In this document: positions 8,596-19,300 of the stretch, in pieces | Layout of the letters: each line of letters starts with the position of its first letter | Position numbering within the stretch: position 1 is the first letter of the stretch | Program-made: the position numbers and the translations under genes | Notes under the pieces: model-generated | What the model saw: the letters and a program-made list of their open reading frames with translations, nothing else | Told to the model about the DNA's origin: nothing | The model's database searches: none | Origin: Nonomuraea pusilla | GTDB lineage: Bacteria; Actinomycetota; Actinomycetes; Streptosporangiales; Streptosporangiaceae | Assembly: GCF_900109355.1 (NCBI RefSeq) | Contig: NZ_FOBF01000011.1 | Location: forward strand, 216,019-280,018 | Direction: 5' to 3' | DNA: 64,000 nt

Positions 8596-9114
8596 TCAGC
8601 CGGTGGCGGGGCGGCTCCAGACCTCGGCGTCGGCGAGGAAGGCGTGCGTCGCGTCCCCCGCCACCGGCGCGCCGCCCACGGTCAGCGTGCCCGAGGGGCA
8701 CGGCATGTAGACGTTGGTCAGCAGGTGCGCGACGCCGCCGAGGTCGAAGTCCTCGACCCGGCAGGCGCGGCGCTCCAGCGGCGGCCCGTCGATCGTGACG
8801 GTCACGTCGGCGGCGGACGCCCGCAGGCCGGCGGTGAGGTCCAGCTCCATGTCCACCGGCGCGACCGTCACCTCGGGGTCCGGCCAGGGCAGGCCCGCCA
8901 CCTCCGGGAAGTGCCTGGTGAACTCGCCGGCCAGCCAGCGGGCCAGCTCCGCGTCGGGGCCGACGGCCCTGGTGCGGCCCTCGTGCCACAGCACGACCGC
9001 CCTGCCGCTCCCGGCCTCCGACCAGTCGGCGCGCCAGACGGAGGCGAACGCCACGCGCCGCCCGCCGCCGGTCACCGTCAGGCCGGGGTTCGCGCCGATC
9101 AGCCGAATCGCCAT
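8596..9114 (-). CDS. Hypothetical actinobacterial protein
   Basis: The 172-residue protein starts MAIRLIGANPGLTVTGGGRRVAFASVWRA. It has no signal peptide or membrane segment, is rich in beta-prone stretches, and has two Cys close to the C-terminus (RRACRVEDFD and MPCPSG). I do not recognise the family. On the minus strand GGAGGA stands just upstream of the chosen ATG, and coding bias supports a real gene. It is divergent from the NRPS operon, so the region 9115-9435 holds both promoters. Confidence 0.6.
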   Translation of the reverse strand: MAIRLIGANPGLTVTGGGRRVAFASVWRADWSEAGSGRAVVLWHEGRTRAVGPDAELARWLAGEFTRHFPEVAGLPWPDPEVTVAPVDMELDLTAGLRASAADVTVTIDGPPLERRACRVEDFDLGGVAHLLTNVYMPCPSGTLTVGGAPVAGDATHAFLADAEVWSRPATG

Positions 9115-9334
9115 CGCTGCTCCGTCCTCCCGCGTCGCCAGGCGGCCGCCGGGCCATGACCGGCCGGGCGGCCCCAAGGACGCTACAGCGCCCCGGCCTC
9201 ACGGGGGAGGCCCAGCGCCCGGAACCTGCCCACGCCTGCGAGACCCCGAGGCCACGGCGGCAGAGACGTCCCCGGAGACCCCGGCCCCTCACGCGCCTTG
9301 CCGAGAGCGGCCGTGAGGCGGCCGGTTTGTTTCG

Positions 9335-9374
9335 TGATAACGGTGTTGATAATCGTTTTCATTAGTGTTAGACA
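9335..9374 (+). promoter_or_regulatory. Zur-like box and promoter of the NRPS/PKS operon
   Basis: TGATAATCGTTTTCA (9347-9361) closely matches the AT-rich palindromic actinobacterial Zur box (TGAAAATGATTTTCA type). It stands out sharply from flanking 75% GC DNA. A second half-similar motif, TGATAACGGTGTTGA, overlaps at 9335-9349. A plausible promoter is TTGATA (9346-9351), 17 bp, then TAGACA (9369-9374), so the box covers the -35 to -10 spacer. That is the expected position for zinc-dependent repression. The sequence does not resemble the IdeR/DmdR iron box (TTAGGTTAGGCTAACCTAA type). The site lies about 75 bp before the GTG of the first NRPS. Confidence 0.75.
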
Positions 9375-9435
9375 TGACATCGCCTGTTTGGTCGGCCCTC
9401 GCGTCGATTCCCCCGCCCACGTTCGTGGAGGTCTG

Positions 9436-12400
9436 GTGACCCCTTTTCCGCTGGCTGATTCGTCGTGCCCGTCCCTTGGCGAGGTCGTCTCGTGCGTGGC
9501 ACAGGTGCTCGGTGTCGAGGAAGGGGAGGTGGACCCCGACGCCAGGCTCACGGAGCTGGGCCTGGAGTCGTTCACCGCGGTGCGCCTGCGCCGCAGACTG
9601 CGTGAGCGCGTCGGCGCGGACCTGCCCATCGCGTCCTTCCTGGGGGCGGCGTCCGCGCGTTCGATCGCGCGGCGGGTCACGCCGGAGGACGCCGCCTTCC
9701 CCCTGACCGCCGCCCAGTCCGCGTACTGGGTGGGCCGGGACCGGGCGTTCCCGCTGGGCGGCGTGGCGACGTTCTTCTTCCACGAGTACGACCGGCGCCC
9801 CGGCGACCCGGAGGCCGATCTCGACCGGCTGGAGCAGGCGTGGAACGTGCTGGTCGAGCACCATCCCATGCTGCGCATGGTGGTCGGCGACGACGGCAGG
9901 CAGCGCGTGCTCGCGTCGCAGGGGCCGTACCGTGTCGGGCGCACCGACCTGCGGGAGGCGTCCGCCGAGGAGGTCCGGCAGGCGCTCGACCGGCTGCGCG
10001 CGGAACGTTCGCACCAGCTCCGCCCGGCCGATGTCTGGCCGCTGTTCGACATCCACGCCGCGCTGCTGCCCGACGGCCGGACACGGCTGTTCGTCGGCAT
10101 GGACATCCTGGCGCTCGACATGGCGAGCTGGCTGCTCCTGATGCGCCAGTGGGGCGAACTGGTCGCCGACCCCGCGGCCCGGCCCCGTCCGTGCGCGACC
10201 GACTTCCCCACCGTGGTCAGGGAGCGGGAGTCGGACCCGGAGGAACGCGAGCGCCGGGCGCTGGCCGCCGCGTACTGGGCCGAACGCGCGCCGGACCTGC
10301 CGCCCGGGCCCACGCTCCCGCTGGCCGCGCCGATCGAGGAGCTCGGCGTGCCCAGGTTCGCCCGGCACGAGGGCCGGCTCACCGCCGAGGAGTGGACGCT
10401 GCTGCGGGCCCGCGCGGCCGAGCACGGGCTCAGCCCGACGGGGGTGCTGCTCGCCGCCTTCGCGCTCACCCTGCACCGGCGAGGCGCGTCCGACCCCTTC
10501 TGCCTGAACGTCACGCTCTTCGACCGCCCCGACCGTGAGGAGCTGCGCGACGTGGTGGGCGACTTCACCACGACGGCCCTGGTCGGCGTCCCGGTCCCCG
10601 ACTTCTCGCGCCCGTGGACCTTCTCCGCGTGGGCGGCCGAGGTGAACCAGCGGTTCTGGACCGATCTGGAGCACCGCGCCGTCTCCGGCGTCGAGGCGCT
10701 GCGGGCGGCGGGACGCACGAGCGGTGCGCCGACGCATCCGGTCGTCTTCACCAGCGGTGTCGGACTGGCCGACGAGGAGGCCACGGCCTGGCTGGGGGAG
10801 GAGGTGTTCGGGGTGTCGCAGACCCCGCAGGTGCTGCTCGACCACATCGTGCGCGACGACGGAGGCCCGCTGAGGATCGCCTGGGACGTGGTGGAGAGCG
10901 CGCTTCCCCAGGAGTGGGTCCAGGGATGTCTCGCCGCCGAGGTACGTCTCCTGCGCAGGCTGATCGACCCGGCCGCCTGGACGTCCGCGACCCTGGCCGC
11001 CGATCCGGGCTTCCACGCGGACGAGCCGCTGGAGTGCGTGCCGTTCCCCGACGCCGGGCCCCTGCTCGACGAACCGTGGGCCGAGGCGGCCCGCCGTGAC
11101 CCCGGAGCCCGGGCCCTGCTGGGCCCCGGCGGCGCGATGACGCACGGCGAGCTGGCGGAGGCGGCCCGCGGGCTGGCGGCGGCGATCAGACCGGGGGAAC
11201 CGGTCGCCGTCGCCCTCGACAAGGGGTTCGACCAGATCACCGCGGTGCTGGCCGTCGTCGCCGCCGGCGCCTGGTACGTGCCCGTCGAGCCGTCCTGGCC
11301 CGCCGCGCGGGTCGCCTCCGTGTGCCGGCAGGCGGGCGTCGCAGCCGCGATCGCCGCCGGCGGCAGCCCGGTCACCTGGCCCGAAGGCGTGACCGTCCAT
11401 CAGGTCGGCGACCGCCCGTCCCCGGTCGACGGCTGGGTCCCGGAACGGCCCGCGCCGGACGAACTGGCGTACGCGATCTTCACCTCGGGCTCCACCGGAA
11501 CGCCCAAGGGGGTGGCGATCGAGCACCGGGCGGCCCGCACCACCGTGGACGACATCGTCGACCGGTTCGGGATCGGCCACCACGACCGCGTGCTCGGGCT
11601 GTCGGCGCTCAGCTTCGACCTGTCGGTCTTCGACGTCTTCGGCGTGCTGGGCGCGGGCGGGGCGCTGGTGCTGCCGGAGCCGGCCCGCCAGCGCGACCCC
11701 GAGCACTGGCTGGAGCTGGCCGAGCGACACGGCGTCACGATCTGGAACACCGCGCCCGCGCTGCTGGAGATGCTCGTCGAGTACGCCGAGCTGGACCCGG
11801 ACGCCGCCCGCCGCCAGTTGCGCTCGCTGCGCCTGGTGATGCTGTCCGGTGACTGGATCCCGGTCACCCTCCCCGAACGGCTGCGCGCGCTCGCGCCCCA
11901 GGCCCGGCTGTTCAGCCTGGGCGGGGCCACCGAGGCGTCGATCTGGTCGATCTGCCATCCGGTGGAGGAGGTGGACCCGGCGTGGAAGAGCATCCCGTAC
12001 GGCCGGGCGCTGCGCGGGCAGAGCTTCCGCGTCCTCGACGAGGACGGCGTGCCGGTGCCGCTGGGCGAGCCAGGGGAGCTGTACATCGGCGGAGACGGGC
12101 TGGCCCGCGGCTATCTGGGGGATCCCGAGCAGACCGCGGCCAGGTTCTCCGTGCACCCGGGCCTGGGCGAGCGGCTGTACCGCACGGGCGATCTCGGCCG
12201 GTGGCGGCCCGACGGCACGATCGAGTTCCTCGGCCGGGTGGACCGGCAGGTCAAGATCCGCGGGCACCGGATCGAGCTGGGCGAGATCGAGGCCGTGCTC
12301 GCCCGCCAGCCCGGTGTCAGGGCGTGCGTCGCGGCCGCCGTCCCCGGGCCGGACGGGCGGCCGAGGCTGGTCGCGTACGTGGTGGGGAAGGAGCCGCTGT

Positions 12401-13305
12401 CCGAGGAGCCGCTGTCGGAGGAGCGGCTGACCGCGGCGCTGCGGGAGCGGCTGCCGTCGTCCATGGTGCCCGCGCGGCTGGTGATCCTGGACCGGTTGCC
12501 GGTCACGGCCAACGGCAAGGTGGACCACGCCGCCCTGCCCGGCCCGTACGCACGGACGGGCCACCCCGCCGCCGAGAAAGCCGCCGGGCAAGGCACTGGG
12601 AAAGCCGTTGAGCAAGCCGCTGACGAGCACGCGGACGTGCGGCCGGACGGCGGGCGCGACCTCGCGGACTGGGTGGCGCGGGTCCTCCGCGAGGCCCGGG
12701 AACGCGGCCTGGAGCTGGCCCTGACGATACGCCCCGGCGCGCCGGAGCCGTCCGCGGTGCTGCGCCCGCCGGGCCCGGAGCCCGCACAGAGCGCGCCGGG
12801 CGTGGAGCCTGCACCGAGCGCGCCGGGCCTGGAGTCCGTACCCACCGCGCCGGGCGTGGAGCCCGCACAGAGCGCGCCGGGCGTGGAGGCCGCACCCACC
12901 GCGCCGGGCGTCCCGCGCGCACCCGGCGCGCGGAGTGACGTCCCGGCTGATCCCGAGGTGCTGCGGTCCATCGCCTCTGTCTTCGAAGAACTGCTGGGGC
13001 ACCACGTCGATCCCGACGCCACCTTCTTCGACCTCGGGGCCACGTCGATCACCCTCGTCCTGGCCCACCGCGAGCTGCGCCGCCTGGCTCCCGCGCTCTC
13101 CGTCGTGGACCTCTTCGACAGGCCCACGGCCCGTGCCCTGGCGGCCCACATCGCCCGCCGCGAGGCGCCACCGGAGCCTGCCCGCGTCGCCGGCTCCCAG
13201 CCTGCCCGCGACACGGGCCCGGTGGCGGGCCGGGCGGCGGGCCGGGTGGAGGGCCGCGGATCGCGGCTGCGGGCCCGCGCGCACGCCGAGGAGGTGTCCC
13301 GTTGA
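9436..13305 (+). CDS. NRPS: CP-Cy-A(Cys)-PCP
   Basis: The protein has 1289 residues. A carrier domain comes first (residues ~12-85, phosphopantetheine Ser45 in LGLES). A heterocyclisation domain follows (~90-520) with the DxxxxDxxS signature at D223-D228 (DILALDMAS). The adenylation domain (~540-1045) has FTSGSTGTPKG at ~680, YRTGDLGRW, and the A10 lysine in ANGKVD. The C-terminal PCP carries Ser1204 (LGATS). Aligning the A domain by eye to GrsA gives a pocket code near D-L-F-N-M-S-L-I-W-K, almost the cysteine code of yersiniabactin/pyochelin enzymes. It should therefore activate Cys and form a thiazoline with an acyl group held on the N-terminal carrier. No ligase for that starter is in the window. 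GTG at 9436 follows GGAGG at 9427-9431. Confidence 0.92.
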   Translation: MTPFPLADSSCPSLGEVVSCVAQVLGVEEGEVDPDARLTELGLESFTAVRLRRRLRERVGADLPIASFLGAASARSIARRVTPEDAAFPLTAAQSAYWVGRDRAFPLGGVATFFFHEYDRRPGDPEADLDRLEQAWNVLVEHHPMLRMVVGDDGRQRVLASQGPYRVGRTDLREASAEEVRQALDRLRAERSHQLRPADVWPLFDIHAALLPDGRTRLFVGMDILALDMASWLLLMRQWGELVADPAARPRPCATDFPTVVRERESDPEERERRALAAAYWAERAPDLPPGPTLPLAAPIEELGVPRFARHEGRLTAEEWTLLRARAAEHGLSPTGVLLAAFALTLHRRGASDPFCLNVTLFDRPDREELRDVVGDFTTTALVGVPVPDFSRPWTFSAWAAEVNQRFWTDLEHRAVSGVEALRAAGRTSGAPTHPVVFTSGVGLADEEATAWLGEEVFGVSQTPQVLLDHIVRDDGGPLRIAWDVVESALPQEWVQGCLAAEVRLLRRLIDPAAWTSATLAADPGFHADEPLECVPFPDAGPLLDEPWAEAARRDPGARALLGPGGAMTHGELAEAARGLAAAIRPGEPVAVALDKGFDQITAVLAVVAAGAWYVPVEPSWPAARVASVCRQAGVAAAIAAGGSPVTWPEGVTVHQVGDRPSPVDGWVPERPAPDELAYAIFTSGSTGTPKGVAIEHRAARTTVDDIVDRFGIGHHDRVLGLSALSFDLSVFDVFGVLGAGGALVLPEPARQRDPEHWLELAERHGVTIWNTAPALLEMLVEYAELDPDAARRQLRSLRLVMLSGDWIPVTLPERLRALAPQARLFSLGGATEASIWSICHPVEEVDPAWKSIPYGRALRGQSFRVLDEDGVPVPLGEPGELYIGGDGLARGYLGDPEQTAARFSVHPGLGERLYRTGDLGRWRPDGTIEFLGRVDRQVKIRGHRIELGEIEAVLARQPGVRACVAAAVPGPDGRPRLVAYVVGKEPLSEEPLSEERLTAALRERLPSSMVPARLVILDRLPVTANGKVDHAALPGPYARTGHPAAEKAAGQGTGKAVEQAADEHADVRPDGGRDLADWVARVLREARERGLELALTIRPGAPEPSAVLRPPGPEPAQSAPGVEPAPSAPGLESVPTAPGVEPAQSAPGVEAAPTAPGVPRAPGARSDVPADPEVLRSIASVFEELLGHHVDPDATFFDLGATSITLVLAHRELRRLAPALSVVDLFDRPTARALAAHIARREAPPEPARVAGSQPARDTGPVAGRAAGRVEGRGSRLRARAHAEEVSR
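12775..12909 (+). repeat. Five 27-bp coding repeats in NRPS linker
   Basis: Five in-frame copies of a 27-bp unit encode nine-residue repeats of the type VEPAQSAPG between the A domain and the PCP. Variants read VEPAPSAPG, LESVPTAPG and VEAAPTAPG. This makes a long, flexible Pro/Ala linker, which could let the PCP reach partners in trans. Confidence 0.85.
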
Positions 13306-16300
13306 GCACCGCCATAGCGGTCGTCGGCCTCGACTGCCGCTTTCCCGGGGCGCCCGATCCGGAGTCGTTCTGGCGCATGCTGGTCGAGGGCAGGCAGGGC
13401 CTGACCCGTTTCGACAGGGGCGAGTTGCTGGCCAGGGGCGTGGACCCCGCTCTGCTGAGCAGGCCGGGATACGTCCCGGTCGGCGGGCTGATCGAGGGCC
13501 TGGACCTGTTCGACCCCGACCTGTTCGGCATGACCGAGGCCGAGGCCGCGGTCGCCGACCCGCAGCAGCGGCTCTTCCTGGAGTGCTGCTGGCGGGCGCT
13601 GGAGTCCTCCGGTCACGGGGGCGGCGCGGGCGCGGGCACGGTCGGCGTCTACGCCGGGGCCGCGCACAGCTCCTACCTCATGGCCAACCTGCACGATCGC
13701 TACGACCCCACGGGCGGCGGCGCCGACCCGGTCGGCAGCCTGCAGACGGCGATGGCCACCGTCGGCGACTACCTTCCGCTTCACGTCGCGTACCGGCTGG
13801 GGCTCACCGGGCCGGCGCTCGCGGTCAACACCACCTGTTCGACCTCCCTGGTCGCCGTGCACGTCGCCGCGCAGGCGCTGCTCAACGGCGAGTGCGACAC
13901 CGCGCTCGCGGGCGGGGTGTCGCTGACGGTGCCGCAGGGGCACGGCTACCTGCACGTGCCCGACGCGATGTTCTCCGCCGACGGCCGGGTGCGGGCGTTC
14001 TCGGCGGAGGGCAGCGGCATCGTCTTCTCCCAGGGCGTGGGGGCCGTCGTGCTGCGCCGCCTGGACGACGCGCTCGCCGACGGTGACGAGGTGCTGGCCG
14101 TCCTGCTCGGCTCGGCGGTCAACAACGACGGCGCCGACAAGGTCGGCTTCACCGCCCCTTCGGTGCGCGGTCAGGCCAGGGTCGTCGCGGAGGCGCTGTC
14201 CGTCGCCGGGGTCGAACCCCGCGCCGTCGGGTACGTGGAGGCGCACGGCACCGCCACCCGCCTGGGCGACGCCGTCGAGGTGGCGGCGCTGCGCAAGGTG
14301 TTCGGCGCGGAGGGGCCGGCGTGGTGCGCGCTCGGCTCGGTCAAGGGCAACATCGGGCACGCCAACTCCGCGGCCGGCGTCGCGGGGTTCGTCAAGGCCG
14401 TGCTCGCTGTCCGCCACGGTGTCATACCGGCCTCGCTCGGCGCCGAGCCGCTCAATCCGGCGCTGGAACTGGACGGCTCGCCGTTCGAGGCGGCGGTGGC
14501 GACCCGGCCGTGGGAGGGGCCGCGGTACGCCGGCGTGAGCGCGTTCGGCATCGGCGGCACCAACTGCCACGTCGTGCTCGGAGAGGCTCCGGACCGTCCG
14601 CCGGCCCCGGCGGACGACCGTCCCCAGCTGCTGCTGGTCTCGGCTCGCTCCGCCCCGGCGCTCACGCGGGCCGTCGAGGGGCTCTCGGCGTCCGAGCTCA
14701 AGGATGTCGCCGACGCCGCGTACACGCTGCACACCGGGCGCGAAGCGTTCGCGCACCGCCTCGCAGCGGCCGTCACCGGTCCTTCCGACTTCGCGGGCGC
14801 GCTGCGCGCCGCGGTGCCCGTCACCGTGCCGGAGAGCCCGCCCCGGGTGGTGTTCGCCTTCCCCGGCGGGGGCGCGCAGTACGCGGGCATGGCCTCCGGC
14901 CTGTACGGCGACGAGCCGGTCTTCGCCGAGACCGTCGACCGGTGCGCCGAGGCGCTGGCGCCGCTCCTGGGCGCTGACGTGCGCGAGCTGATTCTCGCCC
15001 GCCGCGACGACCCGGCGGCACGGACCGCCGCCCGGGATCCCGGGGTCGGGCTGCCCGCGCTGTTCGCCGTCAGCGTGGCCACCGCGGCGCTGCTGGAGTC
15101 CTGGGGCGTCGTGCCGGACGCCGTGCTCGGCCACAGCCTCGGTGAGTACGCGGCGGCCGTGGTCTCGGGCGCGCTGTCGACGGAGGACGCGGCGTCCCTG
15201 GTGGCGGTCCGGTCGACCGGCATGGCGGCGGCCGCGGGAGCGATGCTCGCGGTGTCCCTGCCCGAGGAGGCGGTCGCCGAGCTGATCGGCCGCCACCCGG
15301 ACCTCGACCTGGCCGTCGTCAACGCCCCCGGCTCGTGTGTGCTCTCGGGGCCGGCCGAGGCGGTGGAACGCCTCCACGAGGAGCTGCGGGCGGAAGGCGT
15401 CGACGCCACGCGGCTGCGTCTGGACGCCGCCGCCCATTCGCGGTTGATCGAGCCGGTCATGCCCGCGCTGCGCCGGGCCGCCGAGCGGCTCACCCCGCGC
15501 CGGTCGAGGGTGCCGCTGGTGACGACGCTCACCGGGGACTGGGCGGGCGACGCGCTGTCCGATCCCGAGCACTGGGTACGTCACCTGCGCTCCACCGTGC
15601 GCTTCTCCGGCGCCCTGCGGACCGCCGTGGGGGACTCGCCCACCGTCCTCGTCCAGGTCGGCCCCGGCAGCGGGCTGGTCAGCGCGGCCCGCCGCCACGG
15701 CCTGCCCGCGCTGCGCGCCGCCCTGGCCACCTTCCCGGCGCCCGGCGACGACCAGCGGGACAGGGCCACCGTGCTGTCGGCCGCAGGACACCTGTGGACG
15801 CAGGGCGTGCCGCTCGACGCCGCGGCCCTGCACCGGCCGGGGCGCCGCCGCGTCGCTCTGCCCGGCCACCCGTTCCGGCGCCGCCGCCTGTGGACCGGCC
15901 CGCCCGCTCGGACCGCGGCGCCAGTGCCGTACACCGGGGACCTGCTGCAGATCCCGGTGTGGCATCGGGCGGTCCCGGCTCCGGCTCCCCGGCTCCCGGC
16001 CGGGGAGCGGTGGCTGGTCGTCGGCGGGTCCGCCGAGCTGGCGGACGCCCTCGCGCGGGCCGGGGCCGAGCCCGTCACCGCCGCGGATTACCCCGGCGCG
16101 AGCTGTGCCGGAGCCCTCTACGTCCTCGATCACCAGGACCAGGGGGAGAGCCTGGACGGGCGGGTCCGCGACGCCGTCGCCGGCTTCGCGCGCTTCGCCG
16201 CCCTGCTCGCCTCCCACCCCGACCCGCCGCGACGCCTGCTGCTGGTGACCGCCGGGGGCGAACGGGTGGAGAGCTCCGACGTGCTCGACCCGGCAGCGGC

Positions 16301-19300
16301 GGCGGTGCGGGCGCTGCCACGCGTCCTCGCCCAGGAGAGCCCCGGCTTGACCTGGCGGTCCGTCGACCTTTCCCTCGGTCCCGTGGACGCGTGCGCCGTG
16401 GTCGCCGAGGCCGCCGACCTCGTCGCCGCCGAGACCCGGCAGGCCGGGGGCGCGGCCGAGCCCGGCCCCACAGCCGCGGAGATCGCCGTGCGGGGCGTGA
16501 CCCGATGGCTGCGTTCCTTCGCGCCCTGGCGGCCCTCGACGGCCCCGGACGCGGCCCGCCAGGGTTCGGTGGCGGTCATCCTGGGCGGTCTGGGCGACGT
16601 CGGGTTCACGATGGCGGAGCACCTGGCCGGTCAGGGGGTCGAGGTGGTGCTGACGTCCCGTACCGGGGTGCCCGCGCAGGCCGCTCCCGGCAGCGGGGAC
16701 GCGGGGCGGCTGGCCTGGCTCCGGCGGCTGGCCGGGCTCGGGCTGGAGGTGGAGATCGAGGTCGCGGACGCCGCCGACGCCGGGGCGACCCGCGCGCTCC
16801 TGGACGGCGTGGCGCGCCGGCACGGGCGGCTCGACCTCGTCGTGCAGGGCGCGGGCGTGGTCGCCTCGGCCGGGATCGGTCCGCTGCGAGAGGCCGACGC
16901 CGGCGTCGCCGACGCGCACGCCCGCGCCAAGATCGGCGCCGCGGTCGCGCTGCGGGAGGCCGTCGACGCGCTGCCCGAGCGGTTCAGGCCGCGCACCGTG
17001 CTGCTGATGTCGTCGGCCACCGCCGCGGTCGGCGGGCTCGGCCTCGGCCCGTACGCGGCGGCCAACCGCGCGCTCGACGCCGTCGCCGAGCAGACGGGAG
17101 CCGGTGCCGGCACCCGGTGGGTCAGCGTGGCCTGGGACGGCTGGCGGGTCGGCCCGGCCGGGCGGGAGCGCACGGTCGCCTCGGCGCACTCCATCGGCGC
17201 CGCCGACGGCATGCGTGCCCTCGACCGGATCCTCGCCGCCGTCGCGGACGGCAGCGCGCCGCCCGTGGTGGCCGTGTCACCCGCCGACCTGGCCGCCCGC
17301 CTGGCTTTCGACGCCGCGGCCGTCCCCGGGGAAGCGCCTTCGGAGGAGGAGACCGGTGACTGGCGCCCGGCGGAGCGGCTCGTGGCCGCCCTCTGGTCCG
17401 AGCTGCTCGGCTTCCCCGTGAACGACCGCGACGCGGACTTCTTCGCGCTGGGCGGGCACTCCCTGCTGGCCACCCGCATGCTGGCCAGGCTGGCCGACGA
17501 CCACGGCGTGCCTCTGCGGCTGAGCGACCTGCTGGCCAGGCCGACGGTGGCCGCGCTCGCCCAGCTGCTGCCGGACAGCGTGTCCGGCGGCCCGGTCCAG
17601 GTCTCGGAACCCGCCTCGACGGGGGAGACCGACTTCCCGCTGACCCGGGTGCAGCACGCGTACTGGGTCGGCGGCGGAGGCGGATACCGCCACGGCGGCA
17701 CGGCCTGCCACTTCTCCCTCGAGTACGACTGCCCCGATCTCGACATCCCGCGATATCAGCGGGCGTGGAACCGGGTCATCGCCCGTCACCCGATGCTGCG
17801 CGCCGTCATCACCCCCGAGGGCCGCAACCGGATCCTGGACCGGGTGCCCGAGTACCGCATCCGCGTGCACGACCTGCGCGAGGAGGCCGATCCGGCGGCC
17901 CGGCTGGCGGCGCTCAGGGAGCAGCTGTCGCACCGGGCGCCGCGTCCCGACCGCTGGCCCCTGGTCGAGCTGCGCGCCGCCCTGCTGCCTGAGGGCACCG
18001 TCCGCCTGTTCGTCGGCGTGGACGTGCTGATCTGCGACACCGCCAGCTACCTGCTGCTCGACCGGGAACTGAAGCACTTCTACGAGCACGACGGCGGCCC
18101 CGACCTGCCCCCGATCGGCACGGATTTCGCGGCCTGCGTGCGCGCGATGCAGGAGAGAGCGTCCGGACCGGCGGCCGGGTACTGGCGGGCCAGGCTCGAC
18201 GACCTGCCGGGCCCGCCCGCGCTCCCCGTGCGGGACGGCGACGCGGCGACCCCGAGGTTCGCCAGGCGCAGCGCCACGCTGCCCGCCGAGGCCTGGGAGC
18301 GGCTCAGGCGGCGGGCCGCCGGCCACGCGGTCACCCCCACCGCCGTCCTGCTCGCCGCGTACGGCGACGCGCTGCACGCCTGGTCGGGCAGCGACCGGTT
18401 CTGCGTCAACCTCACCCTGTTCGACCGGCCGCGCATCCATCCCGACGTCGGCAAGGTCGTCGGCGACTTCACCTCACTGCTGCTGCACGAGGTGGACCGG
18501 AGGACACCGGCCACGTTCGCCGAGCGCGCGAGGACGGCTCAGCGCAGACTGTTCCAGGACCTCGACCACCGCGACTTCTCCGCCCTGGACGTGCTGGCCG
18601 AGCAGTCGGCCCGCACCGGAAGGCTGGCCCAGGCGCCCGTCGTCTTCACGAGCGCACTCGGCCTGGACGACACCCACGACCTGGACTGGGTCGGCACCCC
18701 CGTCCACGGGGTCAGCCAGACGCCGCAGGTCGTGCTGGACCACCAGGCGTTCGTCCAGCACGGAGAGCTGCTCCTGCAGTGGGACGTGGCCGAGACCGCG
18801 CTCCCCGCGGACGAGGCCGACGCCGCCTTCGAACGCTACGTGGCCGAGGTGCGCCGCCTGGCCGACGACGCCTCGGCATGGGAGAGCACGTACGGCGACC
18901 TGACCCTGCTGCTGCGCGAGGGCGCCCACCCGCGCCCGCTGTTCCTCGTCCATCCGTCCGGCGGCGACGTGCTCTGCTACGCGGAGCTGGCCCGCCTGCT
19001 CGACACCGACCGTGCGGTCGTCGGCCTGATCGACCCCGTCTTCGCCGGAGTCTCGCCGCCCGGCGACATGGAGGCCCTCGCCGACCTGTACGTGCGGGCG
19101 GTGCGCGCCTGGCAGCCCGCCGGTCCGTACGCGCTCGGCGGCTGGTCCATGGGCGGCACCCTGGCCCAGCTCATGGCCTGCCGCCTGGCGGAGGCGGGCG
19201 AGCGGGTCGAGCTGCTGGCGATGCTGGACTCGAACGTTCCCGACCGGATCCGCCCGCTCCCCGCCGAGAGACCCGACGCGCACGCGGCCGCCCGCTACGT

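Noticed and set aside
9335..9374. Iron (IdeR/DmdR) control of the NRPS operon
   Set aside because: No TTAGGTTAGGCTAACCTAA-like sequence is present near the promoter; the box fits Zur much better and matches the one at the ribosomal operon.
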